Assembly: GCA_029252265.1 (NCBI GenBank)
Contig: JAQXBT010000013.1
Span: 1-64,000, forward strand
Source of the DNA: Flavobacteriaceae bacterium
Lineage (GTDB): Bacteria; Bacteroidota; Bacteroidia; Flavobacteriales; Flavobacteriaceae
Direction: 5' to 3'
DNA length: 64,000 nucleotides
The notes under the pieces were generated by a model. It ran no database searches, was not told the DNA's origin, and was given only the letters and a program-made list of their open reading frames with translations. Positions 29,124 to 39,817 of this stretch are shown piece by piece. Each line of letters opens with the position of its first letter. Within the stretch, counting starts at the first letter, position 1. Position numbers and translations under genes: made by a program.

Positions 29124-31315
29124 AAACAAAAGAATCTACATTTGTTGGGTTTGTGAAAGCATTACCTAAAAACATATTCTCTGGATTAGTGGTAAGTCTT
29201 ATTGCATTACCCTTAGGTTTAGGGTTGGCGATGGCAAGTGAGGCGCCCCCAATTGCAGGAGTGATCACAGCAATCGTTGGAGGTATTCTTGTCTCTATTT
29301 TAGGAGGAAGCTTTGTGACCATTTCAGGACCAGGAAATGGATTGGTTGGAGTGGTTTTAATTGCGATTACAACCCTAGGGCTTACCGCAACTTATGCTGC
29401 AATTATTTGCTCAGGAGTTTTGTTAGTGATTCTTGGGTTTTTAAGACTCGGCAAATTAGCTGACTATTTTCCTTCCTCAGCGATTCAAGGCATGTTGGCG
29501 GCGATTGGACTTATTATTTTAGGAAAGCAGTTTCATATCATGCTTGGAAATAAAATCGTTCAAGACAGTGGGATTGACTACTTGTTGGAAATCCCAAACA
29601 CACTCGTTACGGTTGCTAAATTTCGAGATGAGGGATTAATCTATGCCGCTATTGCCGGAGTGATAAGTTTGGCTATTATGGTCTTTTACTCGAAAGTACG
29701 GAACAAATATTTACAGCTAATTCCAGCGCCCATGTGGATTGTGATTGTTTCTGTCGGATTTAGTTACTACTATGAGTTGGTGCTAAAAATGCCCAATCCA
29801 ATATCGGGGGATTATATGATTCCAGCGATTCCAAATATTCAAGAGATCGTAACCGATATTCCGTCTCCTAACTTTGAGATGGTGGGAACACTTTCTTTTT
29901 GGTCGAGTGTCATCGCACTAACGTTAATTGCAAGTATTGAGTCGTTATTAAGCATTAAGGCTGTTGATAAATTAGACGTCTTCAAGCGACGGTCGAATGT
30001 AAATAAGGACATTAAAGCCCTTGGTTTGGCAACAATTTTTAGCGGATTTCTTGGTGGATTAAACGTAGTAACAGTCATCGCAAGAAGCTCCGTAAACGTT
30101 AATAATGGCGGTAGCAATCGGTCTTCAAATTTATTTCATGCACTATTTTTGATTATTTTTATTGTGCTTTTCAGTACAGAACTCACTCGCATTCCATTAT
30201 CTGCACTTATGGCAATTCTGGTTTATACGGGGTATAAACTGGCGTCACCCAATATTGTTCGTCAGATTTTCACCATTGGAAAAGAACAGCTTATTATATT
30301 CTTTGCAACCTTATTTGTAACCTTAAAAGTGGGATTGATCTCTGGGATTATTGCTGGACTAATTGCTACATTTATTATTCATGTTGTGATTACTAGAAGT
30401 ATTAGTTTGTTTATGAAAAACATCTTAAAACCGAATGTTTTAATGTTCAAAGAAGAAGATGGAAGCTATTTTTTGAGTGTAAAGCATTTTTGTAGTTTTT
30501 TAAACTTTAATATTCTGAAAAGTAGTCTTGAGGCAATTCCAGAAAAAAACGATGTGATTATCGATTTTTCTTTGTGCGGCTTTGTAGACCATTCGGTGAT
30601 GGAAAGTGTACATGATTATCAAGAGCTGTTTCATAAAAAAGGTGGTAATATTGGAGTGATTGGGTTGGATATCTTAGGAACAAAATCCGAACATCCTTTT
30701 GCGTTAAGACGCTTATTGCCACTTCAAAAAATTATACCAGACAATAAAACAAAACGTCAAAACAGTCTTGAGCTTGTTGCGAGTGATTTTGAATTATCCT
30801 ACAGCGCCGAGAAAACCACAAAAAGTGGATTTTTGGAGGACTTTATCTATTTTAAAACAAAAAAAATTAAGCATTTATTTAATCAACTATCCGTAAAAAA
30901 AGGACCCTATCGTTTATTTGACATCACCTATTCGGAAGGAGAGTTTATTGCCAAGGAAGTGGTCAGATCCACAATGCTGTATATTAAAACCTCAAAAGAT
31001 ATTCCGGTATTTACGCTAGACCGTGAAGGGTTGTTAGAACGATTTTACGCTTTGGCTGGATATAAAGATATCGCAATTGATAACCACTCAGACTTTTCAA
31101 AACGATTTTATTTAAGAGGTGAAAATGCTAAAGGGATTAAAACATTGTTCACAGATGAACTTGTCCGGTTTTTTGAAAGTAATGCCTACTATCATATAGA
31201 GTCCAGCAAAGACGGGTTGTTGATCTGTAGTAAAGAACGCGTGGCGAGTATTAAGGAAATCAAGGCGTTGCTAGATTTTGGCATCAGGCTAAATGCCATT
31301 ATAAACAAAGTTTAA
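29120..31315 (+). CDS. SulP family anion transporter with STAS-like and extra C-terminal domain
   Basis: ALPLGLGLAMASEAPPIAGVITAIVGGILVSILGGS; STAS-like VIIDFSLCGFVDHSVMESVHDY; ~190-aa C-terminal extension. Confidence 0.9.
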   Translation: MKTKESTFVGFVKALPKNIFSGLVVSLIALPLGLGLAMASEAPPIAGVITAIVGGILVSILGGSFVTISGPGNGLVGVVLIAITTLGLTATYAAIICSGVLLVILGFLRLGKLADYFPSSAIQGMLAAIGLIILGKQFHIMLGNKIVQDSGIDYLLEIPNTLVTVAKFRDEGLIYAAIAGVISLAIMVFYSKVRNKYLQLIPAPMWIVIVSVGFSYYYELVLKMPNPISGDYMIPAIPNIQEIVTDIPSPNFEMVGTLSFWSSVIALTLIASIESLLSIKAVDKLDVFKRRSNVNKDIKALGLATIFSGFLGGLNVVTVIARSSVNVNNGGSNRSSNLFHALFLIIFIVLFSTELTRIPLSALMAILVYTGYKLASPNIVRQIFTIGKEQLIIFFATLFVTLKVGLISGIIAGLIATFIIHVVITRSISLFMKNILKPNVLMFKEEDGSYFLSVKHFCSFLNFNILKSSLEAIPEKNDVIIDFSLCGFVDHSVMESVHDYQELFHKKGGNIGVIGLDILGTKSEHPFALRRLLPLQKIIPDNKTKRQNSLELVASDFELSYSAEKTTKSGFLEDFIYFKTKKIKHLFNQLSVKKGPYRLFDITYSEGEFIAKEVVRSTMLYIKTSKDIPVFTLDREGLLERFYALAGYKDIAIDNHSDFSKRFYLRGENAKGIKTLFTDELVRFFESNAYYHIESSKDGLLICSKERVASIKEIKALLDFGIRLNAIINKV

Positions 31316-31316
31316 A

Positions 31317-32174
31317 ATGAAATTATATCCTATAAATGTTGGTAATTTCAAATTAGATGGAGGTGCAATGTTTGGAGTTGTGCCAAAAACAATCTGGAAT
31401 AAAACAAATCCTGCCGACCAAAATAATAGGATTGATATTGCTTCACGATGCCTACTCATTGAAGATGGAGATCGTTTAATCCTTATTGATACCGGTATGG
31501 GAAACAAACAAAGTGATAAATTCTTTAGCTACTACAATCGCTGGGGAGGCCATTCTGTAGATGGAGCGCTCGCTTTGCATGGGTTTTCTAGAGCAGATGT
31601 CACAGATGTATTTCTGACCCATCTACATTTTGACCATTGCGGAGGTTCTGTACAATGGAATAACGATAAAACCGGTTATGAAATAGCGTTTAAAAACGCT
31701 ACGTTTTGGAGTAATAAAAACCACTGGAGGTGGGCCACTCAACCGAATACCCGAGAACAGGCTTCGTTTCTATCAGAAAACATTAAACCTATAGAGGCTT
31801 CTGGACAATTAAAACATGTATTAGTCCCAGAAAAAGATATTTTACATGGAACAGATTTGGGGTTTGATGTCTTTTTTGCAAATGGCCACACTGACAAGCA
31901 AATGATTCCAATGATTAAATATAAAGGGGAAACAATTTGTTTTATGGCCGATTTACTACCGACCGTTGGGCATCTATCGCTCCCATTTGTGATGGGGTAT
32001 GACACCAGACCGTTGTTGACCTTGGACGAAAAAGATCGTTTTTTAAAACTTGCTGCAGATCAAAATTATTTTTTACTTTTGGAGCATGATGCCTATAACG
32101 AACTCATTACTGTGAAACACACTGAAAAAGGGGTTCGACTGAACGAAGTTTACAAATTTAATACTGTATTTTAA
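31317..32174 (+). CDS. MBL-fold metallo-hydrolase
   Basis: LIDTGMGNK...VFLTHLHFDHCGG...FANGHTDKQM. Confidence 0.9.
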   Translation: MKLYPINVGNFKLDGGAMFGVVPKTIWNKTNPADQNNRIDIASRCLLIEDGDRLILIDTGMGNKQSDKFFSYYNRWGGHSVDGALALHGFSRADVTDVFLTHLHFDHCGGSVQWNNDKTGYEIAFKNATFWSNKNHWRWATQPNTREQASFLSENIKPIEASGQLKHVLVPEKDILHGTDLGFDVFFANGHTDKQMIPMIKYKGETICFMADLLPTVGHLSLPFVMGYDTRPLLTLDEKDRFLKLAADQNYFLLLEHDAYNELITVKHTEKGVRLNEVYKFNTVF

Positions 32175-32186
32175 ACCCTACCTACT

Positions 32187-33797
32187 ATGAAAAATTTATT
32201 CACTAATATTTATTCAATCCAGTTATTGGCTTGTTTATTTATCTTAAATAGCTGTGGCTCGACGGCTACAATTATATCGACACCTGTAGAAAACATTGAT
32301 TTAGTTCCTCTTAAAACTGTCGATCTTACAGACAATGAAGAAAAAGAATGGAGTCATTTAGACCTCACAACCGACACCATCCCAGGGGTTAGTTTAAATA
32401 GAGCCTATAAAGAGTTGGTTAAATCAAAAAGTAAAACGATTATTGTGGCGGTGATTGATTCTGGAATTGATATTGGTCATGAGGATCTAAAAGGAAAAAT
32501 CTGGGTCAATAAAAATGAAATTCCGAATAATGGAAAAGACGATGACAACAATGGTTATATTGATGATATAAACGGATGGAATTTCCTCGGCGTTTCCAGC
32601 AATGAACAACTAGAGTATGTGCGATTAGTAGCGAGTGGAGACACCACTAATCCACGCTATACAGAAGCAACAGAATTTATAGCAAAAGAACGAGAGAAAA
32701 CGAGGCAATCAAAAGAGCAATATGAAGGAATTAAAGCCCAAGTCAAAACTTCTGATGCGGCAATCGCTGAGATTTTAAAAAAAGAAATATATACAAAAGA
32801 GGACGTTTCAAAAATAGAAACAACCGATCAGGAATTACTTAAACACGTGAGTGTAATCAAACAATCCTTTGGTTTTGGTTTTGATAGCATCGCAGATTTA
32901 CTGAAAGAATTGAATGCGGGACTCAAGTCCTTTAATGAACGTTTAGAATATAACCTAAATGTCGATTTTGATGGGCGAAAACTTGTAGGAGATAATCCCG
33001 ATGATTTTAAGGATCGTACGTATGGTGATAGTGATGTAAGAGCAAAAAATGGTCGGAGTCATGGAACCCATGTCTCAGGAATTATCGCTGCTAAGCGCAA
33101 TAATGGAATAGGCATGAATGGCGCTGCTGATAATGTAAAAATAATGGCTATCCGCAACACGCCTAACGGGGACGAGTATGATAAAGATGTTGCTTTGGCT
33201 GTTTATTATGCGGTTGATAATGGTGCTAAGGTCATTAACATGAGCTTTGGAAAACAGTTTTCACCTCATAGCGACTGGGTCAGAGATGCAATCAACTATG
33301 CCGCAGAAAAAGATGTTTTAATCGTAGCTGCTGCTGGAAATGATGGTGAAAACACAGATCAAGTTAATTACTTTCCAAATGACCAAATAGATAATGGCAC
33401 CGAAGTGTCTAATACGTTTCTAAAAGTGGGTGCAAACGAACCTAGATACGGTTCAACGTTAGTTGCTAGGTATTCAAATTATGGTAAAAACACCGTTGAT
33501 GTTTTTGCGCCAGGATCACAAATTTATTCGACCTATCCCAAAAACACCTACGAGTTTGCTCAAGGAACTTCAATGGCTTCGCCCTTAGTGGCAGGGATCG
33601 CCGCTTTGATTTTTTCGCAATATCCCAAGCTAAGTGCTGCACAGGTAAAACAAATACTAATGGAATCTGGGCTATCCATAAATAAAAAAGTTACCTTGGA
33701 AAACGGAGAGATCATATCGTTTTCTGAACTCTCTAAGTCTGGTAAAATAGTAAATGCTTATAATGCATTAATAATGGCATCCAAAATGTCTAAATAA
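32187..33797 (+). CDS. S8 (subtilisin-like) serine peptidase lipoprotein
   Basis: AVIDSGIDIGHEDL, RSHGTHVSGIIAA, QGTSMASPLVAGIAAL; lipobox FILNSC. Confidence 0.93.
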   Translation: MKNLFTNIYSIQLLACLFILNSCGSTATIISTPVENIDLVPLKTVDLTDNEEKEWSHLDLTTDTIPGVSLNRAYKELVKSKSKTIIVAVIDSGIDIGHEDLKGKIWVNKNEIPNNGKDDDNNGYIDDINGWNFLGVSSNEQLEYVRLVASGDTTNPRYTEATEFIAKEREKTRQSKEQYEGIKAQVKTSDAAIAEILKKEIYTKEDVSKIETTDQELLKHVSVIKQSFGFGFDSIADLLKELNAGLKSFNERLEYNLNVDFDGRKLVGDNPDDFKDRTYGDSDVRAKNGRSHGTHVSGIIAAKRNNGIGMNGAADNVKIMAIRNTPNGDEYDKDVALAVYYAVDNGAKVINMSFGKQFSPHSDWVRDAINYAAEKDVLIVAAAGNDGENTDQVNYFPNDQIDNGTEVSNTFLKVGANEPRYGSTLVARYSNYGKNTVDVFAPGSQIYSTYPKNTYEFAQGTSMASPLVAGIAALIFSQYPKLSAAQVKQILMESGLSINKKVTLENGEIISFSELSKSGKIVNAYNALIMASKMSK

Positions 33798-33808
33798 CAA
33801 TTACAACT

Positions 33809-35635
33809 ATGAAATACGCTTCTTATTTACTTGTTTTTTTTATGGGAATGATGGCTGTATTTAGCCAAAACAATTTTGAGTATTGGCAACAACATGTGGA
33901 TTACGATATGGATGTTAAAATGTATGTAAACACTTTTAAGTATGGAGGAACACAGAAACTAATTTATACCAATAACTCACCAGATAGTTTGGATAAAGTA
34001 TTTTATCATTTATTTTATAATGCCTTCCAGCCTGGAAGCGAAATGGATGTGCGATCAATTACAATTTCGGACCCTGATTCTAGAGTAGATGATCGAATTA
34101 GTAAACTTAGTAAAGAGGATATCGGGTTTTTAAATGTAATACGTTTAACTCAAAACAACACACCTTTGACTTACGAGGTCGTTGGAACCGTGTTAGAAGT
34201 GCAATTAAACACACCAATAAAGTCAGGAGAAAAAGTTGTTTTTGATATGTTATTTGAGGGCCAAGTACCACCCGTAATTCGTCGAGCAGGAAAAAACAGT
34301 AAAGAAAATGTAGCGCTATCCATGGCGCAATGGTATCCCAAAATGGCAGAGTATGATTTTGAAGGCTGGCACGCTGATCCATATATTAGTAGAGAATTTC
34401 ATGGCGTATGGGGAGATTTTGAGGTCAAATTAACCATTGATAAGGACTATGTGGTTGGAGGAACAGGATACCTTCAAAACCCAACGGAGGTTGGGCACGG
34501 ATATGGAACCCAAGAAATAAAAAACGATTCTGATCTATTAACTTGGCATTTTGTGGCGCCAAATGTGCATGATTTCACCTGGGCTGCAGATCCTAACTTT
34601 ATTCATGATACCTTGCAAGTTCCCGAAGGTCCAATGTTACATTTCTTATATAAAAAATCCTTAAAAAGTAAATACAAAAAACGATGGAGAGACTTACAAG
34701 TCCCAACAAGTGAAATTTTTCAATACTACAGTAGCACCGTTGGAAAATACCCCTATGAACAATACTCCGTAATTCAGGGTGGCGATGGTGGTATGGAGTA
34801 TGGCATGTGTACCTTGATTACTGGAGAACGAAGTTTTGAAAGCTTGGTAGGGGTTACAGCGCATGAAATTGGACATACTTGGTTTCAGTTTTTAATGGCT
34901 TCAAACGAAAGTAAACACCCTTGGTTAGATGAGGGTTTTGCTGAATACACCTGTACGTTTATTGAAAACACCATATTTGATGTAAAACCAGTTCAACCTC
35001 TTAAACGTCATTACAATCGCTATTTGAAACTAGCCTTGAGTGGAAATGAACAACCAATGTCAACTCATGGAGACCGCTTTAAATACAATAGCTCATACAG
35101 TATTTCAACGTATAGCAAAGGAGCGTTAGTCTTAGCACAATTAAAGTATATAATTGGAGATATTGCGTTCAATAAAACCTTAAAAGATTACTTTAACAAC
35201 TGGGCGTTTAAACACCCAACCCCAAATGATTTTATACGCTGTGCCGAAAAAGCATCAGGCTTAGAGTTGGAATGGTTTTTGACTGATTGGACCCAAACCA
35301 CAAACACCATTGATTATGGCGTGAGAACCGTTGAAACCATAAACAGTAAAACTCAAATCACATTGGAACGGATTGGATTGATGCCGATGCCTGTTGAGGT
35401 CCAAATACAATATAAGGGGGGGAGAACAACCACTTATTATATTCCTTTACGGGAAATGCGGGGCGAAAAACCAGCAGAAGATGGGGTGGTTTTATTAAAA
35501 GATTGGACATGGGCCTATCCTGAATATCGTTTTGATATTGATATCGATCGATCCGAAATTGAATCCGTTACATTAGATGTGGATAACGAAGTTGCGGATG
35601 TGAATAAAGACAATAATAAGATAATCATATTATAA
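33809..35635 (+). CDS. M1 family metallopeptidase
   Basis: VTAHEIGHTWFQFLMASNESKHPWLDEGFAEY (HExxH-E). Confidence 0.93.
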   Translation: MKYASYLLVFFMGMMAVFSQNNFEYWQQHVDYDMDVKMYVNTFKYGGTQKLIYTNNSPDSLDKVFYHLFYNAFQPGSEMDVRSITISDPDSRVDDRISKLSKEDIGFLNVIRLTQNNTPLTYEVVGTVLEVQLNTPIKSGEKVVFDMLFEGQVPPVIRRAGKNSKENVALSMAQWYPKMAEYDFEGWHADPYISREFHGVWGDFEVKLTIDKDYVVGGTGYLQNPTEVGHGYGTQEIKNDSDLLTWHFVAPNVHDFTWAADPNFIHDTLQVPEGPMLHFLYKKSLKSKYKKRWRDLQVPTSEIFQYYSSTVGKYPYEQYSVIQGGDGGMEYGMCTLITGERSFESLVGVTAHEIGHTWFQFLMASNESKHPWLDEGFAEYTCTFIENTIFDVKPVQPLKRHYNRYLKLALSGNEQPMSTHGDRFKYNSSYSISTYSKGALVLAQLKYIIGDIAFNKTLKDYFNNWAFKHPTPNDFIRCAEKASGLELEWFLTDWTQTTNTIDYGVRTVETINSKTQITLERIGLMPMPVEVQIQYKGGRTTTYYIPLREMRGEKPAEDGVVLLKDWTWAYPEYRFDIDIDRSEIESVTLDVDNEVADVNKDNNKIIIL

Positions 35636-35638
35636 GAT

Positions 35639-35992
35639 ATGGAACGTTTAAAAGGAAAAAAGCAGATTGAACAGTTATTCACGTCGGGTCATTCGGTGGG
35701 TGCGTTTCCTTTAAGACTAGTTTACTTAGAGTCTGATTCTACAAATAAAATAGGCGTTTCAGTTAGTAAAAAACACTTCAAAAATGCAGTTGACCGAAAC
35801 CGAATTAAGCGCCTTTTAAGAGTGGCTGTGAAAGGTTCGCTTACCGAAATTTTAGAGGGCTTAGACTTTAAATGCGTTGTAATGGTTTTATATGTTGGAA
35901 AAGAAATGCCAACAACCCCTGGCCTAAAACCACAATTTGAGTCCTTAATAAAACGTTTTAATAAAAAACAATCAAATGAAATTTCATCTTAA
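35639..35992 (+). CDS. rnpA: ribonuclease P protein component
   Basis: IGVSVSKKHFKNAVDRNRIKRLLR. Confidence 0.93.
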   Translation: MERLKGKKQIEQLFTSGHSVGAFPLRLVYLESDSTNKIGVSVSKKHFKNAVDRNRIKRLLRVAVKGSLTEILEGLDFKCVVMVLYVGKEMPTTPGLKPQFESLIKRFNKKQSNEISS

Positions 35993-37607
35993 CAAAAGAA
36001 GTCTTATTATTGGAGTGCTTGCTGTGATATTTTTATTTACAACTGCTTATAAAAATGATTATTTCGAAATTGCGAAACAGTTAGACATCTTCACAACGCT
36101 TTTTAAAGAAGTTAATATGAATTATGTTGACGAGACAAACCCTGCTAAGTTGATGCAGAAAAGTGTCAAACACATGCTAAAAGAGCTTGATCCCTACACC
36201 AGTTATATGAACGAGCAGGATGTTGAAAAAGCACGTATTTATCAATCGGGAGCTTATGTTGGAATCGGAGCAAGTATTAATTCTCAAAAAAATAAATTAG
36301 TCATTGTTGAAGTTTATAAAAACTTAGCAGCGGATAAAGCAGGAATGAAATCGGGAGACGAAATTATAAAAATTGAGGGGCTTGAAGTAAATACCTTAAA
36401 AGAAAGTGCGACCCAATTTTTGAACGGTAAAAAAAATACGACCGTCGCGTTGACGTACCGACGAAATGGGGAAGATAAAGAGATCGTAGTTACGAGAGGT
36501 GATATCACGCCAAAAGCGGTACCAGTCTCTAAATTGTTAGAAAACGGGGTGGGATATATCGCTTTGGATCGTTTTTCAAAAACAGCATCTTCTGAAGTTA
36601 AAAATGCTCTTAAATTGATGCTTATTGATGAAGCAAAAGGGATAATCTTAGATTTAAGAAACAACCCAGGAGGTCTACTTCACGAAGCCGTTAAAATAGT
36701 TAACCTTTTTGTTCCTAAAGGACAACTTGTTGTCTCTACGAAATCAAACATAGAAACCTATAACCAAACGTTTGTAACAAAAGACCAACCCTTAAGTTTA
36801 GACATTCCTTTGGTAGTTTTAATAAATCAAAAAAGTGCTTCAGCCAGTGAAATTGTAGCGGGAGCTCTTCAAGATTTAGACCGAGCTGTCATTGTTGGAA
36901 AAAGGAGTTTTGGAAAAGGACTGGTTCAGAAACCCACAAAACTTCCTTATGGATCACAATTAAAGGTAACAATATCACGTTACTACACGCCTTCTGGGCG
37001 CTGTATACAAGCACTGAACTACAGAGATAGAAAAGAAGATGGTTCAGCAGTTCGTTTTAAGGAAAATGAATACAAAGCATTTAAGACTAAGAATGGACGT
37101 ACGGTATACGATGGTGGCGGAATTAACCCCGACATAGTGATTGGGTCTGAGTTCTCCAACAAGTACATAGAAAGTGTCTTAAATGGCTCTATGGTGTTTG
37201 ATTATTCAAACGACTATTACTACAACAATACAGTTGATTCATTTGAAGAGTTTCGTTTAAGTACAAAAGATTTTGAGGAATTTAAACAACTGAGTCTTCG
37301 TGAGAAGTACAATGAGGACGATAAAATTCAAACAGAAATAAATCAATTAAAAAAAATAACGAACAAAGAGGGTTTTATAGAAATGGATGCTAGTTTTGAT
37401 ATTTTAAAGAAAGCATTACACCAATCAAAACTAAAACTAATCAACGAATTTAAATCTGAGATAATTTCAGTGTTGGAGGGTGAAATTATAAAACGTTATT
37501 TTTACCGTGAAGGAATGTACGCCTATTTTATTGCAACAAATGAGGACGTCTTTGAAGCACAAGAAATTTTAAATGACCAGAAGAAATATCAAAAAATATT
37601 AAAATAG
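35976..37607 (+). CDS. S41 family peptidase (C-terminal processing protease)
   Basis: PDZ domain; GIILDLRNNPGGLLHEAV; SASASEIVAGALQDLDRAVIVGKRSFGKG. Confidence 0.94.
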   Translation: MKFHLNKRSLIIGVLAVIFLFTTAYKNDYFEIAKQLDIFTTLFKEVNMNYVDETNPAKLMQKSVKHMLKELDPYTSYMNEQDVEKARIYQSGAYVGIGASINSQKNKLVIVEVYKNLAADKAGMKSGDEIIKIEGLEVNTLKESATQFLNGKKNTTVALTYRRNGEDKEIVVTRGDITPKAVPVSKLLENGVGYIALDRFSKTASSEVKNALKLMLIDEAKGIILDLRNNPGGLLHEAVKIVNLFVPKGQLVVSTKSNIETYNQTFVTKDQPLSLDIPLVVLINQKSASASEIVAGALQDLDRAVIVGKRSFGKGLVQKPTKLPYGSQLKVTISRYYTPSGRCIQALNYRDRKEDGSAVRFKENEYKAFKTKNGRTVYDGGGINPDIVIGSEFSNKYIESVLNGSMVFDYSNDYYYNNTVDSFEEFRLSTKDFEEFKQLSLREKYNEDDKIQTEINQLKKITNKEGFIEMDASFDILKKALHQSKLKLINEFKSEIISVLEGEIIKRYFYREGMYAYFIATNEDVFEAQEILNDQKKYQKILK

Positions 37608-37615
37608 GAAACACG

Positions 37616-38464
37616 ATGCGTAAAATTATTTTTTTATTCGTTTTATTAGTCAACACGCTACAAGCGCAGACCACTAATACGCATGTAGTCTATTTTGAAA
37701 CAGGAAAGTTTAATGTGACAGAAATAGAAGTCAATCGACTTGTATTATTTATACAAAGTTTAAAAGATATTGAAGTTGAGCGAATTTCAATTTATGGGTT
37801 TTGCGATGATCGTGGAACTGATTCTTATAATTTGAAACTCTCTCAAAATAGGGCCGATGCAATAAAAAAAATATTTTCTGGACTTGATATGGATGAAAAT
37901 CTCATAACCAACGTAGATGGAAAAGGAGAGGTTTTATTGCGTGTTATTTCATCTGATAACTTAAATATAATTCGTGGTCTGAATCGAAAAGTTGAAGTCC
38001 GTATTGACTTTAAAAAACCAATAATTCCAGCAGAGATTGAAACAGATGAAGTTGAAAAACAAACCGAAGATAATCAACTTATAAAAGAAAATATAGCCGT
38101 TGGTGATAAAATAATTTTGGATAATATTTTATTCAAAACAGGGTATAGTTATATTGAAGAAGAATCGGTTCTAGTTCTAGAAATGTTAGCGATAGCGTTA
38201 AGAGGAAGACCTGAACTTAACTTCACAATTGAGGGTCATATTTGTTGTACTAGAAACTCTAGAGATTCAATTGATAAAAGGACAGGTAAACGTAATTTAT
38301 CTTTAGCAAGAGCTCGGTTTATTTATGATTATTTAGTTGATAAAGGCATCAAGAGAAACCGAATGCGGTATGTAGGTTTGAAAAATAAATATCCTTTAGG
38401 AAAAGATCCGAAATTTGACAGGCGTGTAGAAATTAAGATCACCTATATATACAATAAAAACTAA
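37616..38464 (+). CDS. OmpA-family protein with two OmpA-C-like domains
   Basis: ISIYGFCDDRGTDSYNLKLSQNRADAIKKI; ELNFTIEGHICCTRNSRDS...RNLSLARARFIYDYLVDKGI. Confidence 0.82.
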   Translation: MRKIIFLFVLLVNTLQAQTTNTHVVYFETGKFNVTEIEVNRLVLFIQSLKDIEVERISIYGFCDDRGTDSYNLKLSQNRADAIKKIFSGLDMDENLITNVDGKGEVLLRVISSDNLNIIRGLNRKVEVRIDFKKPIIPAEIETDEVEKQTEDNQLIKENIAVGDKIILDNILFKTGYSYIEEESVLVLEMLAIALRGRPELNFTIEGHICCTRNSRDSIDKRTGKRNLSLARARFIYDYLVDKGIKRNRMRYVGLKNKYPLGKDPKFDRRVEIKITYIYNKN

Positions 38465-38904
38465 CTTTTTAACATTCCTATATGGGGAATACCATCTTCT
38501 AAATAAGGCTCTCCTTGTGTATTAAACCCTAAATTGTTATAAAATTTTTCTAAATATTTCTGCGCCGAAATTTTAATTTCTGTAGTTTGATAGTTGTTTT
38601 TAATCGCTACTATGGAAGCCTCCATTATTTGTTGGCCATAATTTAAATGACGTTCCTTTAACGAAACAACAACCCTTCCAATGCTTGCTTCTTTAAAGTA
38701 ATCTCCACCCTTAAAAACACGTGTGTAAGCGATAATCTTATTATCTTTCTTGCCGATGATATGGAGTGCAGATTGATCTTTTGAATCGATATCTTGATAC
38801 ACACAATCTTGTTCTACTACAAAAACCTCACTTCTTAATTGTAATAAAAAATAAAGCTCCTCCAATGAAAGCTGTTCGAACGTTTTAATAGAAATATCTA
38901 GCAT
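38461..38904 (-). CDS. GNAT family N-acetyltransferase (ElaA-like)
   Basis: LYFLLQLRSEVFVVEQDCVYQDIDSKDQSALH. Confidence 0.87.
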   Translation of the reverse strand: MLDISIKTFEQLSLEELYFLLQLRSEVFVVEQDCVYQDIDSKDQSALHIIGKKDNKIIAYTRVFKGGDYFKEASIGRVVVSLKERHLNYGQQIMEASIVAIKNNYQTTEIKISAQKYLEKFYNNLGFNTQGEPYLEDGIPHIGMLKS

Positions 38905-38907
38905 AAT

Positions 38908-39810
38908 TTAATCTTGAATAATAATCGCTTTAGAATCGGTTGTGCCGTATTCTGGCTGAATATTAAAATGGTTTATTTTGAATTTTTCGTAGAGGCTAGA
39001 TTCTAATAATTTAAGAATGATATTAAATTCCGAAAACTTTAAATCGTAGTTAAAATCAATATGGGCTTCTAAGTGTATTTCTGATTCATTTAATTGCCAA
39101 ATATGGATGTGATGAATATTATTTATTACTTCTATTTTTATAACCTCTTTTACCACATCCTCAATTCGTATTTCTTTAGGAGTAAACAACATAAGAATAT
39201 TAAAAGATTCTTTAAGTAAACTAAAACCGACGATGATAAGGTACACTGCAATAGCCACAGTTAGCGCAGCATCGACCCAAAAAACTTGATAGAACTTCAT
39301 TAGAAGGCCCCCTATCAAAACCGCAATACTTGCCAACATATCCGTTAATAGATGAATATAGGCAGACCTTATATTTATATTATTAGCACTGTCTTTTTTT
39401 AATAATAAAACACTTAATCCATTAAATAAAATTCCTAAAATAGATAACCATATAACTAATTCAGCTTCAATTTTTTGAGGATTAAAAAAGCGATTGACAG
39501 CTTCGAACACTAAATAAATAGCAATCACAATTAACGATGAAGCATTGATAAAAGCAGCTATAATTTCAGCGCGTTTATATCCAAAAGTTCGTGTATTGGT
39601 GGCTTTTTTTTTGGATAAAATAGACGCTATATAAGAAATAACAAGAGACAAAACGTCTGTTAAATTATGTAATGCATCACTTAACAAAGCGAGACTTCCT
39701 GAAAGAAATCCACCAATAATTTGAGCAATCGTAATCGTACTATTTAATAAAATAGATATTAAAAGATTTCTATCCTTATGATTAGCGGAATGATTATGAG
39801 AAAGACCCAT
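38908..39810 (-). CDS. Cation diffusion facilitator family transporter
   Basis: SLALLSDALHNLTDVLSLVISYIA. Track start 39867 overlaps rpiB by 50 nt; ATG at 39810 (MGLSHNHSANHKDRN) is the likely start. Confidence 0.92.
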   Translation of the reverse strand: MGLSHNHSANHKDRNLLISILLNSTITIAQIIGGFLSGSLALLSDALHNLTDVLSLVISYIASILSKKKATNTRTFGYKRAEIIAAFINASSLIVIAIYLVFEAVNRFFNPQKIEAELVIWLSILGILFNGLSVLLLKKDSANNINIRSAYIHLLTDMLASIAVLIGGLLMKFYQVFWVDAALTVAIAVYLIIVGFSLLKESFNILMLFTPKEIRIEDVVKEVIKIEVINNIHHIHIWQLNESEIHLEAHIDFNYDLKFSEFNIILKLLESSLYEKFKINHFNIQPEYGTTDSKAIIIQD

Positions 39811-39817
39811 TACAATA

